DNA of 64,000 nucleotides from Oscillospiraceae bacterium (lineage in GTDB: Bacteria; Bacillota; Clostridia; Oscillospirales; Acutalibacteraceae). Below the pieces are notes generated by a model. The model searched no databases, had not been told where the DNA came from, and saw only the letters and a list, made by a program, of their open reading frames with translations. Each line of letters starts with the position of its first letter. Position 1 is the first letter of the stretch. The stretch covers positions 1 to 64,000 of the forward strand of contig SVOJ01000004.1 in assembly GCA_015066385.1 (NCBI GenBank). The letters are read 5' to 3'. Shown in pieces: positions 24,801-39,800 of this stretch. The position numbers were made by a program, and so were the translations under genes.

Positions 24801-27800
24801 GACGATCGCATCGGATACAAGGTAGTTGACGATGGCTACGATCATGCCGTCAAGACCAAGCATGTCATCGAGCACCTTAGCGTTGTCACCATACAGCAGG
24901 ACTTCGATCAGGAAGCTGAGAAGGATGGTAAGCATATCGCCTGCATCTTCATCTGCAGAGTAGCTCATCTTGAATGCTTCGAAGTCGCTTACGGTGTCGT
25001 AAGGCTTAATCTGACCAAGGTAGAAGTTGTCGATCTTCAAGTAGTCGACAACATCAGTGATTTCAAGACCGATGAGAGCTTCAACGATATTGAATACTGC
25101 AAGCAGGTCAGTATTTTCAAGGTCGATCTCAAGTCCTGTGTCATCCAGCAAGCCGGCGATCAGTTTGTTGAGGTCGAGAGTTGCAAGGGTTTCTTCATCG
25201 ATACCAAGAGCGGGACCGTTTTCCTGAACCACTGCAAGTGCGTTGTAAACAGATGCAAGGGTGTTCAGAATTGCAACGGACAGACCGTTTGCATTGATGA
25301 AATACAGCAGGTTCGGAATCAGAGCGATGATGTTGTTGATGGGATCCTCAAGCAGTTCGCTGATTCTTGCTGCCAGTGCGGTAAGAAGTGCATGCAGAGT
25401 TGCGGTTGCATCGATGTTGCCGTCGTTATCATAAGCAACACGAGGTGCCTTGACGCCGAGTGCTTCAAGAAGCAGTGCAAGACCGTTGGTGTAACCGTCT
25501 GCACCTGCGATAACCAGAAGGTCATCGGGCTTACCGTCGAAGTTGTCATCAGTGTTGTTGTGATAGAAGAAGGAATAGCTTCCGCCGAACAACAGCCAGC
25601 TGAGAACGTTTTCAATCGGGTTGACGATTGCGCACAAGCCGTTGATGAAGTCTGCTTCTGCGTATTCATCACGGATGACGTAATACTTGTTTTCACCGTC
25701 CATGTAGAAGAGACCGAATTCGTCTGCATTGAGAGTCATTTCAGAAGCTTCTGCCTTGGTCTTTGCAACGAAGTGCAGGTTTGCATAAGCGGTAAGGTCT
25801 ACGCCGAGTACCAGACCGATGATATCAACCAGGCTTGCATCAAGGCTTTCAAGCAGACCGGGAATTGCGGTGGTGATGGATTCAAGGTATTCAGCCTTGT
25901 AGAGGGTGAAGTCTTCGCCGAGGAGCATACCTGCGAAGTCGATATCGCCGGAAACTTCTTCGCCATTGACAAGACCCATAATGTCAGCAACGATTGCATC
26001 GATGTTGCTTACAAGATACTGCGCCTTGACTTCAGTCCACATGTTCTTGGTGTAGGTGTTGAAGTAGTTGATGTAACGGTCGGGCAGCTTGATTTCATCA
26101 TAGATGCCGTCGCCGTTGTTATCAACATAACCTGCATACTTGTCTGCGGTTTCGTCGGTTTCGTCGTAGTTCATGTAGTTCCAGTTGAAGTCGACATATT
26201 CGACATCGAAGCCGCCGAGGGATTCAACAAGAGCTACGATCATTGCGACCATACCGTCGGTGCCGAGCAGTTCGTCGAGTGCCAGTGCGTTGGTATCGTA
26301 GAGAACTACTTCGAGCAGGAAGCTGACAAGAATGGTAATGAAGTCTGCTCTGTCTTCAACAAGAGTCTGTTCGTAGTCACCGGCTTTGCCGTCTGCCTTG
26401 CCGAGGAGCATCTTGAAGGCGGGAGCATCACCGACGGAGTCATACTGTTCAACATGGCCCATATAGAAGTTTCTGATCTTACTCTGGACTTCGCCGTTTT
26501 CATCAACATATTCGAAGATGTCGGTGATTTCCATGCCGAGGAAGTATTCAAGAACTTCAACCAGAGTCAGCAGGTTGGTGTTTTCAATGTCAAGTTTGAC
26601 ATCGGGTTCACCGTCGCCGTCCTTGTCTTCAAACAGACCGCTGAGCAGTTCGTTGAGATCAAGTTCGACAAGACCGCTTTCGTTGATCAGGTTGACGATG
26701 TTGTATGCAGCTGCAAGGAAGTTGATGAGCGCTGCAGACAGACCGTTTGCATTGATGAAGTACAGAAGGTTGACGATCAGGGCAAGAGCCTTGTCGATGA
26801 CTTCTTCAAGAGAGCCGTTGAGGATTTCGTCGATGAAGACAACAACAGATGTAAGGATTGCCTTGAACTTTTCTTCGGTGGTTTCAAGACCGCGGATATC
26901 AGCGGCTTCGACACCGAGAGCTTCGAGGATGAGTGCAAGACCGTTGGTGTAACCGTCTGCACCATCGAGAACGATCAGGTCAACAGGCTTGCCGTCTACC
27001 TTTTCGTTGTAGTAGAAGAATGCGTAGGATTCGCCGAACAGCAACCATGCGATCAGGCCTTCAACAGGCTGAAGGATGGTGTACAGACCGTCAATGAACT
27101 GTTTGGATGCAGGATTTTCTGCAGTTTCAACGAATTCTTCGAAGTCTGCCATGTTTTCGTATGCTGTCAGGTCAACACCGAGGATACCGTCAACAGTGGA
27201 AACAAGATCCATGTAGTCGGACAGGTCGGTAAGAAGTCCCTGCAGTGCATTCTTGATGGTGTTGAGGTATTCAGCCTTGTAGAGCGTGAAGTCTTCGCCA
27301 AGAAGATCGCCGATCTTGTTGACTTCAACACCGGTCATATCAAGAACCATTTCGACAATGCTGAACAAGGATGTGTCGAGCATTTCAGCAGTGGTTTCAC
27401 TCCAACTGTTGCCATAGGTCAGATAGTTCTTGAACAGACGATATTCTTCATCGTTGTCAGGTGTGTAAGTGATGTATTCCTTACCGTCCTTGACGATTGT
27501 GCCTTCCGGACCCTTGAAGTAGTTCCAGTTGAACGCAATGGTGGTATGGGTGAGATCGCCCAGACCTCTTACGAGATCAACGATACCTGCGATGGAGAAG
27601 TCTTCGCTGCCGATGAGAGCATCGATTGCTTCAGCGTTGCCCGGGAAGAGCAGAAGTTCAAGAGCGAAGCTGAGGATGATGGTAACAAGGTCTGCCTGGT
27701 CTTCTACAAGATCCTTTGCATAATCACCTGCAGTGCCGTCCGGCTTCAGGAGGCTCATCTTGAAGCCCTTGTAGCCTGCTACGGAATCATAAGCGGTGAT

Positions 27801-30800
27801 TTCGCCCATGTAGAAGTTGTCGAGCTTGTAACCGTCGACGATTTCGCCGGTTTCCTTATCAACAACAGACATCCAGGAGGTGATTTCAACACCGAGGAGA
27901 TATTCAACAACATTGAATACCATGAGAAGGTCGATTGCTTCAAGCCTGAATTCAGGAGCAGTCTTGGTTTCATCTGTGAAGATGAGGCCGCCGAGCAACT
28001 CATTGAGATCAAGATCGATAACCTTCTTTTCATTGAGATCCTTAACAAGACCGTATACGGATGCGAGCAGGTTAAGAATTGCTACGGAAAGACCGTTTGC
28101 ATTGATGAAGTAAATCAGGTTGGTGAGCAGGTTCAGAACGAAGTCGATTGCCTGTTCAATGTTCATTGCAAGAACAGTTTCAACGAAGTCTGCAACTGCA
28201 CCGAGGATTGCGGTCATCTTGCCTTCAAAGCCTTCAATGTTGTCAACATTGGGAACAACAATGCCGAGTGCTTCGAGGAGAACGCCGAGACCGTACTTAT
28301 AGCCTTCGGAGCCGGGAAGAACAAGGAGATCTTCTTCGCCGGTTGCGCTGTCATGGAAGAACTTGTAGCTACCGCCGAACAGCAACCAGTCAAGCAGACC
28401 GGAGATGGGTTCGAGGATATCAACCAAGCCTGCTACGAAAGCATCTGCATCGGAGCCGAGGAAGGTGTAATCGGGCATATTTTCTTCGGTGTAAGCACCG
28501 AGGTCAACACCGAGGAGACCGTCTGCGGCAGTGATGATGCTCATGTAGTCATCCAGATCTGCAAGAAGGTCGATGAGAGCACTCTTGAGGCTGTTGAGGT
28601 TATCAGCGGTGAACAGGGACAGGCCGGTGCCGCTGATGGTGGCAATGACATCGTTGAGAGTTGCATCTGCAGCGATTTCAGTGCCGGTCATACCAAGAAT
28701 CTGAACAAGCAGTGCGGGAAGTTTTGCCATGAGCGTTTCAGCCGTAGCTTCATCCCAGTTGTTCTGATAGGTCAGGTAGTTCTTGAATTCGCGAGTGGGA
28801 GTGATGGAGGTGATGATGCCTTCTTCATGTTCGACATCAGCTTCCATGTATGCCCAGTTGTAATACAGGTAATCCGGCACATAAACACCGAGAGCTTTGA
28901 TAAGTTCAACAATGTCAACAAGCGAGATACCTTCAAGGCCGATCATGTTGTTGATGATAGCGGCATTGTTCTTGTCGCCTTCTGCGTAGAAGAGAACTTC
29001 GAGTACGAAGCTGAGAAGGATGGTGAACATGTCTGCCATGTCTTCTACTCTGGTTTCGCCGTAATTGGTTACACCATCAGCGAAGCCCATTCTGAATGCA
29101 GTGTAACCTGCAACAGATTCATAAGCGGTGATTTCGCCCATGTAGAAGTTTTCAATCTTGCTTGCGCCGACAACATCGGTGAATTCGAGGCCGGTGAAGT
29201 ATTCAACGATTTCGAATACAACCAACAGGTTGGTGTTTTCGATGCGGAAGTCAGGAGCTTCCTTGGTTTCGTCGGTGAACAGAAGTCCGCCGAGGAGCTC
29301 GTTGAGATTGAGTTCAAGGATACCTTCGCTGTTCAGCTTTTCAACCAGAGAGTAAGCGGAAGCAAGAAGGTTGATGAGCATTACGGAGAGACCGTTTGCA
29401 TTGATGAAGTACAGAAGTTCTGTTACAAGGCTGAGTACGAAGTTGACAGCTTCGCCAAGCTTCATATTGAATACCTTGTTGATGAACTGACCGACATAGG
29501 TAAGAACTGCATCGAGTGCTTCCACATTGGTCATACCGTCAACGGACGGAGCCGTTTCACCGGTAAGAGCTTCGAGGAGAACGCCGAGACCGTACTTATA
29601 ACCTTCGGAACCGGGCAGTACAAGCAGATCGTCTGCTACGCCGTCATTGTCTGCATCAGTTTCATTGTAATGGAAGAATGCATAGGAGTCGCCGAACAGC
29701 AACCAGCCAAGCAGGCCCGAGATGGGAGTCAGCAAGGTTACGAGGCCATCGATGAAGAGGTCGATGTTGTCGCCTGCGTAAGTGAAGTCAGCCATGGTTG
29801 CGTATGCGCCGAGGTCAACACCGAGGATGCCGTCAACAGCGAGGATAAGATCCATGTAATCTTCAAGGTTTGCAAGAAGATCAACAAGCATATCCTTGAT
29901 GCTGTTCAGGTTCGCTGCGGTGAAGATATCAAGGCCGCCGCCTACAAGCAGAACGATGATATCGTTGACGGTGGATTCAGCAGTGATGCCTTCCGTGCCG
30001 GTGAGAGCAAGGATGTCAACAAGAAGTCCGGGCAGGTTACCGAAGAGGCCTTCTGCAGTGTCTTCGTTCCAGTCGTTGTTGTAGGTCAGGTAGTTCTTGA
30101 ATGCGGTGGTGGGCAGTTTGATGGAAGAAACGTTGCCGTTTGCGTCGTAACCGACTTCGCAACCTTCAACATCACTCATGTATGCCCAGTTGTAGGTCTT
30201 GTAGTTGATGTTTACGCCGAGTTTCTTGACGAGAGTTACGATACCGGCGATGGAGATATCGTCGAGACCGATCATTTCGTCGAGGACTTCAGCATTGCCC
30301 GGGTAGAGCAGAAGTTCAAGAGCGAAGCTGAGGATGATAGTAACAAGGTCAGCCTGGTCTTCTACGTGGGTCTTCTTGTAATCTGCTACGCCGTCCGGTG
30401 TTGCAAGGCTCATTCTGAAGCCCTTGTAGCCGGCTACGGAGTCATAAGCATTGATTTCACCCATGTAGAATTCCTTGAGCTTCATTTCGCTCATCCACTC
30501 GGTGATTTCAAGGCCGAGGAGTTCTTCAACGATTCTGATGATCTGGAACAGGTCAAGATGTTCGATATCGATCATGAAGTCGGGAGTGCCGTCTTCGTTT
30601 GCATCTTCGAACAGCAGGCCGCTGAGCAGTTCATTCAGATTGAGTTCAAGAAGTCCGCTTGCGTTGAGATCTTCAACTGCGTTGTATGCACAACCGAGAA
30701 GGTTAATAACTGCAACGGAAACACCGTTTGCATTGATGAAGTACAGCAGGTTTGCGACGAGATCAAGAGCAAAGTTAATTGCATCTGTAAGTTGCATATT

Positions 30801-33800
30801 GAGTACATCATCGACGAAGGTTGCCACTGCGGTGAGGATAGCGTCGAGTTTTTCTTCGGTGGTGGCAAGGCCATCCACGTCGGGAGCTGCAACGCCGAGA
30901 GCTTCAAGGAGAACGGCAAGGCCGTACTTGTAGCCTTCTGCACCGGCAACGGTGATCAGATCCTTGAGATCTTCTCTGCCTTCATAGTAAGACTTGTTGT
31001 AATAGAAGAATTCATAGTCGCCGCCGAACAGCAGGAAGTCGATAAGACCGGAGATCGGAGCGAGCAGTGCGACAAGTCCGTCAACGAACTGTGCAGAAGC
31101 ACTTTCGTTTTCATCGAAGACGAATGTGTCAATTTCATCATAAGCAGCAAGGTCAACACCGAGGATGCCGTCAACTGCAGTTACGATGCTCATGTAATCG
31201 TCAAGGCTTGCAAGAAGATCGACGAGAGCAGTTCTGATGCTGTTGAGGTTGTCAGCGGTGAAGAGTTCAAAGTCACCGATGAGATCTGCGATGGTGCCGG
31301 CAGATTCGCCGTCGCCAAGCAGGGAAACAAGCAGTCCGGGCAGTTCAGCCATGAGGCCTTCAGCTGCTTCTTCGGTCCAGTTGTTTGCATAGGTCAGGTA
31401 GTTCTTGAACTTTTCGGTCGGCAGGACGATGGATGCGATCTTGCCGTCGATGAGAGTCTGTTTGCCGCCCATGTAGTTCCAGTTGTAATATCTGTAATCT
31501 ACGGGGATGCCGAGAGCTTCAACGAGTTCAATGATGGTGATGACGGAGAAGTCTTCGCTGCCGATCATATCGTCGATGACTGCGGCATTGCCTTCGTAAA
31601 GCAGGGCTTCAATTACGAAGCTGAGCAGGATGGTAACAAGGTCAGCCTTGTCTTCAGCAGCGCCTACACCGTAAGCGGTGTTTTCGCCGGAGAAGCCCAT
31701 TCTGAACGCCTTGTAACCTGCAACGGAATCATAGGCTTTGATTTCGCCGATGTAGAATTTCTGGAGTTTCTTGTTACCGACAACATCCGTGAATTCAAGA
31801 CCGGTGAAGTATTCGACGATTTCGAAGACCATAAGAAGGTCAATCTTTTCAATGTCGAATGCGGGAGCTTTCTTGGTTTCATCGGTAAACAGCAGACCGC
31901 CGAGCAGTTCATTGAGATCAAGGTTGACATAGCCTTCCTTGTTGAGGGTGTCTACCAGAGAGTATGCACCTGCAAGAAGGTTGAGAACTGCAACGGAGAG
32001 ACCGTTTGCATTGATGAAGTACAGAAGTTCTGCAATGAGGCTGAATACAAAGTTGATTGCTTCGTCAAGTTTCATTGCCATGACGGAGCCAACAAAGTCA
32101 CCGACATAGGTGAGAACTGCATCGAGTTTTGCAGTGTTATCTGCAAGGGTATCGACGGACGGAGCAGGCATGCCGGTGATGGCTTCAAGGAGAACGCCGA
32201 GACCGTACTTGTAGCCTTCTGCACCGGGCAATTCAAGCAGGTTTTCTTTACCCGTTGCATTGTCATGGAAGAATGCGTAGGAATCACCGAACAGCAGCCA
32301 GCCGAGCAGGCCCGACAGAGGAGCAAGCAGGGTTACGAGACCATCAACAAAGAGTTCAATGTTGTCGCCTTCATATGCGAAGTCTTCCATGGTTGCATAA
32401 GCACCGATGTCAAGACCAAGCAGATCATCAACCTGCGTGATGAGGGTCATGTAATCCTCGATGCTGACAAGCAGGTCAGCGATCATGGACTTGATGCTGT
32501 TCAGGTTTGCAGCGGTGAAGATTTCAAGACCGCTGCCGGTAAGCAGAACGATCAGATCGTTGACAGTGGAATCCTTGGTGATGCCTTCCGTGCCGGTGAG
32601 AGCAAGGATGTCAATCAGGAGACCTGTCAGGTTGCCGAAGAGTGCGTGTGCAGCTTCTTCGTTCCAATCGTTTTCATAAGTCAGGTAGTTCTTGAATGCG
32701 GTGGTGGGAAGCGTGATAGCGACCAGTTCGCCGTCTTCGTAGGTTGCTTCACCGTCCATGTAGTTCCAGTTGTAGCCGAGGTAGCCCGGTACACCGAGGT
32801 TGGTGAGCATGTTCACGATGCCGGCAATGGAGATATCTTCGCTACCGATCATTTCGTCAAGAACCTTCGGGTTATCGCCATACATGAGAACTTCGAGTGC
32901 GAAGCTCAGCAGGATGGTGATGAAGTCAGCTCTGTCTTCAACGCCGGAAATACCATAAGTGGTATAGCCGTCTGCGAAGGACATTCTGTAAGCATCCCAT
33001 TCAGCAACAGATTCATACTTGCTGAGCTGGCCGATGTAGAACTTATCGAGCTTGTTCTTGGTAACAACTTCAACGATTTCGAAGTCAACGAAGTATTCAA
33101 CGATTTCAAAGATCATGACAAGGTCGATCTTTTCGATGTTGATTGCGGGAGCAGTCTTGGTTTCATCCGTGAACAGAAGGTCTGCAAGCAGATCGTTCAG
33201 GTTGAGTTCAAGCATCTTGCTTTCGTTGAGAGCGCCGATGAGGTTGTATGCTGCTGCGAGCAGGTTGAGAACTGCAACGGAGAGACCGTTTGCATTGATG
33301 AAGTAGATGATGTTCGGGATCAGACCGAGGATGTAATCCACAGCACCGACCATGTTAGATTCTGCATCGCTGCCAAGCGGCTTATTGAAGATGGTATCAA
33401 TGAAGTCAGCAAGGGCGGTGAGGATCGCAGTCATCTTACCTTCGAAGGTGTCGATGTCGTCCACGTCGGGAGCTGCAACACCGAGCATTTCGAGGAGAAC
33501 GCCGAGGCCGTACTTGTAGCCTTCTGCGCCTGCCAGCTTGAGCAGATCCTTATCACCGGTTGCATTGTCATGGAAGAATGCGTAGCTGCCGCCGAAGAGC
33601 AGGAAGCTCAGCAGGCCTTCCAGAGGAGCAACGACGTCAACAAGACCGTTGATGAATGCGGTCTTATCAGCACCCTTGAAGGTTGCTTCTTCAAGGTTCT
33701 GATATGCTTCAAGATCAAGACCGAGCAGGCCGTCAACTGCGGTGACGATGCCCATGTAGTCTTCGATATTGACAAGCAGATTTGCAATAGCAGTGTGGAT

Positions 33801-36800
33801 TGCATTGAGGTTTTCAGCCGTGTACAGCGAGAATTCGCTTTCGGTGAGGGTTGCGATGAGGTCGTTGACAGTGGTGGTCTTGGTGATCGCTTCGTCATTG
33901 AGAATCATGAGGACGATATCAATGAGAGCTGCATCAAGGCCGGTTGCAACGTCTTCAGACCAGTTGTTCTTATAGGTCAGGTAGTTCTTGAATGCGCCTG
34001 TGGGCAGAACGAGGTTGTCGAAGGTGCCGTCGTTGTCGGTATCAACATAACCGCCGTCAACGGTGTCATACATGTAGTTCCAGTGGAAGTGGATGTAATC
34101 CTTGACATCAAGTTCCATACCGGCTGCGTTGAGCAGATCAACGATCTTGGTCAGATCAATGTCTTCGCTGCCGATCATGTCGTTGAGAACTGCTGCATTG
34201 TTGACAAGCTTGGTTTCGGTAAAGACGAACTTGTAATCGCCGACAACGATTTCGTCGCCGTGGATTGCCTGTTTGTAATAGCCGACAGCCGTCTTATCGG
34301 TTGCGGTCCAGTTGTCGCCGTCCTTTTCATAGACGGTGTAGACATCCTGATTGCCCTTATAGAGAACAATTTCAAGCAGGAAGCTGACAAGGATGGTGAT
34401 GAAGTCTGCCTTATCTTCGGCAACACCTGCACCATAGGTTGTTGCGCCGTCAGCGAACTGCATACGGAATGCGGTTTCGCCGGAAGCGGTGGTGTAGGAT
34501 ACGATTTCGCCCATGTAGAAGTTTTCAAGTTTGTTCTTGATGACACCATCTTCTTCATAGTTGAAGATGTCAGCAATTGCAAAGCCGGTGAAGTTTTCAA
34601 CAAGGCCGATGATGTATCTGAGATCAGTGTTTTCGATGTCGATCGGATAACCGAGCAGGCCGGTAAGAAGAGCGTTGAGATCAAGCTCGAACAGACCGCT
34701 TTCGTTCAGAAGACCGACAAGGTTGTAAGCCACTGCGAGGGTGTTGAGAAGTGCCACGGATACGCCGTTTGCATTGATGAAGTAGAGAAGTTCAGTGATG
34801 AGATTGAAGATGAAGTCAATACCGTCGGTAAGCTTCATGTCGAGCAGACCGGTTACAACGTCAAGAGCCGTGGTAATGATTGCCTTCATGGTCTTTTCGG
34901 TGTTGACAACACCATCTTCTCTGACAACTGCAAGACGGTTGTTGCCGTTTTCGTCGAAGATCTGATCGCCGAGGATCATTTCAAGGAGATAAACAAGGCC
35001 TTCTTCGTAACCGTTTGCACCTGCAAGTTTAATGAGGTCATCGATTGTGCCGTTGCCGTCGAGATCCTGATTCTGGAAGAAGAATTCATAGGATCCGCCG
35101 AACAGGAGCCAATCGAGAAGTCCTTCGATGGGAGCAATGATGGTCCACAGACCGTTTGCGAATTCAACAGTGTTGCTGCCTTCGTAAGCGAAGTCTGCCA
35201 TGTTCTGATATGCGCCGAGGTCAAGACCAAGGATACCGTCAACAGCAGTGATGATGCTCATGTAATCATTGATGCTTACAAGCAGATCCTGCAGAGCATT
35301 CTTGATCATGTTGAGGGTGTCAGCGGTGAAGAAGTCAAGGCTGAATTCTACACCGAGAGCCTTCATGACATCATTGATGGTAGCGGTTTCAGCGTCAATG
35401 TTGACGTCGCTGTCAACAAGGTGAAGGATATCTGCAAGCAGACCCGGCAAGCCGATGATCAGGGATTCTGCAGTTTCTTCATCCCAGTTGTTGTTGTAGG
35501 TCAGGTAGTTCTTGAATGCGGTAGTGGGAAGGGTGATAGCGGTGATATTGCCGTCAGCATCCTTGGTTTCGGTACCGCCCATGTAGTTCCAATCAAAGTT
35601 GAGATAACCGCTGATTGTCAGACCGGCTTCTCTGAGCAGAGTAACAACTGTGCCGATGGAGAAGTCTTCCAGACCGAGCAGTTCGTCAAGAGCTGCGGCG
35701 TTGTCTACGTCACCGTTCTTGTAGAGAACAATTTCAAGAAGGAAGCTGAGAAGGATGGTGAGCATATCTGCCGCATCTTCTGCATACTGTGCATCCGTGT
35801 TCTTGCCGGTAAACTGCATGGTGTAGGAAGCACCGTCGTAAGCGGATTCGGTGTTCTTTACGATTTCACCGATGTAGAATCTGTCGATCTTGTTGCCGAT
35901 GGTGCCGTCAGCCTTGGTTTCAACAAAGATGTCGGTGATTTCGAGGCCGGTGAAGTATTCAACAACTTCGAATACCATAAGCAGGTCGATGTGTTCGATA
36001 TCGATTGCGGGAGCTTCTTTGCCTTCTTCTGTGAACAGACCGGCAAGAAGTTCGTTGATATCGAGGTCAACACCAAGATCGTTGATGTCGTCAAGCAGGT
36101 GGTAAACAGCCTGGAGCATGTTGATGAGAGCAACAGACAGACCTTCTGCATTGATGAAGTAGATAAGGTTCGGAAGAAGTGCAATCACTTCATTGATGGG
36201 ATCGCTGAGGATTGCATCCACTCTGTTGAACAGTGCGAGAGCCAGATCATCGATGAATGCTTCACAGTCATAGGAAACAACTGCGCCGTTTTCATCCTTG
36301 ACAGCATATGCACTCTTGGGCTTCATCTTGCAGCCGAGAGCTTCAAGAAGAAGGACAAGGCCCTTGCTGTAACCGTCTGCACCGTTGATGATAAGGATAT
36401 CATCGGTGACACCGTCGCCGTCGGAATCGGTACCGTTCTTATGGAAGAATGCGATTTCGTCGTCGAACAGCAACCATGCGAATACGGAAGCAACGGACTT
36501 CAGCAGGTAGCTGAGACCCTTGACAAAGTCAGTCTTTGCAGCTTCGCCTTCGCTGATGATGAAGTAAGTCTTTTCAACAGTCGTGAAGGTGTTGGTGTAC
36601 TTTTCGTTCTTATCATCGCCGAAGTATTCAACGTATTCATCATGAAGGATGGTATCATCCGTGCGGACCCATGTGCCGGTTGCTTCGTCATATGCATTGA
36701 CAGCATAGACAGCCAGCGAGATGGTGAATGCATTGAGACCGCTTTCGGTATCAAGTACGGGAACCACGGTTTCGTCTGCGAATTCATATTCGCCGGAAAC

Positions 36801-39800
36801 AGTGTTGTAAACCTTTGCGTAATCAATGAAGCCGATGCCGTTGAATCTGGAGATGTCGGTGCCGAGAATCATGTCGATAAGATCAACAAGGATTGCATCA
36901 AGCGAGGACAGAAGACCCTGGAGAGCTTCAGAGATGGTTGCAAGAAGAGATGCGTTGTAAATTGTGAAGGAATTTGCAATGAGATCGCCAACGCTTGTGA
37001 ACTCGGAGCCGGTGAGAGTCAGAACAGTGGAAATGATAGCATCAAGACCGTTCATGAGAGCTGCCGGAGTTTCATACTGCCAGTTGTTATCATACAGCAG
37101 GTAGTTCATCGGGAACTTCGGTACTGTGTCGAGGTCGATGTTGCCGTCCTCATCCATTTCAGCACCCATGTAGTTCCAGTTGATGGGAAGATAATCAATG
37201 ACCACGCCCTTCTGGGTCAGGAGGTTGACAATCTTCTGTACCATACCGTCGGTGCCGAGCATATCTTCAAGAACAACAACGTTGTTGATTTCAACAGAGT
37301 TGGTGTAGACATATCTCTTTGCACCTGCGGTAGCAGTAGCAGCGGAAGCGCCGTTGATGTATACGGTTTCGCCGTCAAGAACCTTGGTCCAGTAGCCGGT
37401 GATGGTGACGGGTTCTGCAACACCGTCAACTTCTTCGGTTACAGCAGCCCAGTTCGTGCCGTCGAAGGATTCAAGAGTGTAAACATCCTGATAGCCGTTG
37501 TAGATAGCAACTTCAAGCAGGAAGCTTACAAGGATGGTGATCATATCGCCCTTGCCTTCGTCAGCAGTGTAGCGCATCTTGTATGCAGCTTCGCCGGATG
37601 CGGAGTCATAAGCGTAGATTTCACCGACATAGAACTGTTCAATCTTGTTATAATCGATGCCGTTTTCGTCTTTTGCATTGACGACGTTGGTGATTTCAAG
37701 ACCGACGAACTGTTCTACGATCTGGAATACTGCTGTGAGGTCAAGCTGTTCAATGTTGATGCCTTCGATGCCGATGAGGCCGCCGACAAGAGCATTGATA
37801 TCAAGGGACATATCAACAATGCCTGCTTTGTCAACATATTCAAGGACACCGTAAACAGCGCCGAGAAGGTTGATAACAGCAACGGACAGACCGTTTGCAT
37901 TGATGAAGTACAGCAGTTCGGGAAGAAGATTGAAGACTTCTTCTACGGGATTTGCAAGGATTTCGTCAACTCTGTTGAGAAGCGAGGTTGCAAGGTCATT
38001 GATGAAGTAATCAACATTGTAGGTACCGTCTGCCATGAGGTAGATGTCTTTCTTCATCATGCCGGTTGCATTTTCGTCATTCGGGTCGGTGCAGCCGAGT
38101 GCTTCAAGAAGAAGTGCAAGACCCTTGCTGTAACCGTCAGCACCTGCAAGACGAATGGTATCAACGGGCTTGCCGTCAACATAACCGAACTTGTTGAAGA
38201 AGGAGATGTCATCGCCGAAGAAGAGGAATGCAAGCAGGCTCTTCAGTGCGCCGAGAATGTAGGAGATACCGGTAATGAAGTCATCCTTTGCTTCATTGAC
38301 ATAAGGTGTTTCTGCATTGTCAGCATCGACAATGTAGAAGGTGTATGCAGTGTTGACATTTTCTTTGTAAACGTATTTGACGGTTGCATCGTTTGCGTCA
38401 ACAACTTCTGCAGTATCCTTTTCTCTGGTGTAAGTACCGACAACAAATTCGCCGGTTGCTTCAAACTCGTTGGTTTCTGCATTGAGTTTGTGGATTTCAT
38501 AGGATTCTTCAACAAGAGTGTAGTCGAAGCAATCCATGTTCATTGCAGTGCCTTCCTGAACGGTGACTTCGGTGTCGTTATAAACAGCCTTGCCGTCAAC
38601 ATACAGGTCAGCAGCATCAATGAAGTGAATGCCGTTGAGTCTGGACAGGTCAAGATCGAGCATGAGGTCGATCAGTTCAATAAGCTGTGCATTGACAAGA
38701 TCATAAAGCTGTTCAATCAGGCCGATGATTGCTTCAAGATACTCAGCAGTGTACAGTGTGAAGCTGCCGGACAGCATTTCGCCGAGAGAGCTGTAATCGG
38801 AAACCATGCCGATGATGGTGTCAACAAGTGCGGGAAGTTCAGCATTCAGCGTAGCAGCAATATCCTGGTTCCAGTCATTCTGGTAAGTCAGGTAATTGAT
38901 GAAGCGGCCGTTGAGCTTGATGTCGCCGACTTCGTACTTGCCGTCGGGATCTTCTGTTGCCTTGTTTTCTTCGGTGATGGTAACACCTGCATAATCCCAA
39001 TCAACAGTGAGGTAGCTGACGTCGATGATGCCGAGGCTGAGAAGCAGGTCAACGATCATGGAGACCATGCCGTCAGTACCGAGCATTTCGTCGAGAACTG
39101 CCGCATTGGAGAAGGTTGCGGTTTCACCGTTTTCATCGGTGTAGGTGTACTTGTAGGTTGCAGCTTCGAGCAGGTAGGACAGAAGGATGGTGAGCATATC
39201 GCCACGGTCTTCTGTGCGGGTTGTGATGTAATCGGTCTGAGCTTCAAAGACCATCTTGAATGCGGGCTTACCGGAGCCGGATTCATAACGGACGATGTCG
39301 CCGAGATAGAACTTGGAGAGGATTTCGAGACCGCTCATTCTGTCGGTGGCTTCTGCGAAACCGTCTCTGTCGTCATCATCAAGGAAGGTATGCAGGTCAA
39401 GACCAATCAGGCCTTCAACGATGGAGATAACAACACCGATATTGACGTTGTCGATATCGAATGCTTCGACATCTTCGCCGAGGAGATCGTTGACAAGGTC
39501 ATTGACGATCTGCTTGACATCGAGGCTGAAGCCGAGATCCATCTTGTTGACTTCTTCAAGAAGTGCAAGGACGGAAGCAAGAGCATTGTTGATAACTACG
39601 GACAGGCCGTTTGCGTTGATGAAGTAGAGCAGTTCGGGAATGAGATCAATGATGCCATTGATGGGATCTGCAAGAAGTTCATCAATGCGGTCGGCAACTG
39701 CTGTCAGAATATCTCTGAGAGCTGCAATGCTGTCATACTTCTTGGTTTCAGCATTGTAATAGGTTTCAGCAGGATTCAGACCGTCTTTGCCTGCGACATG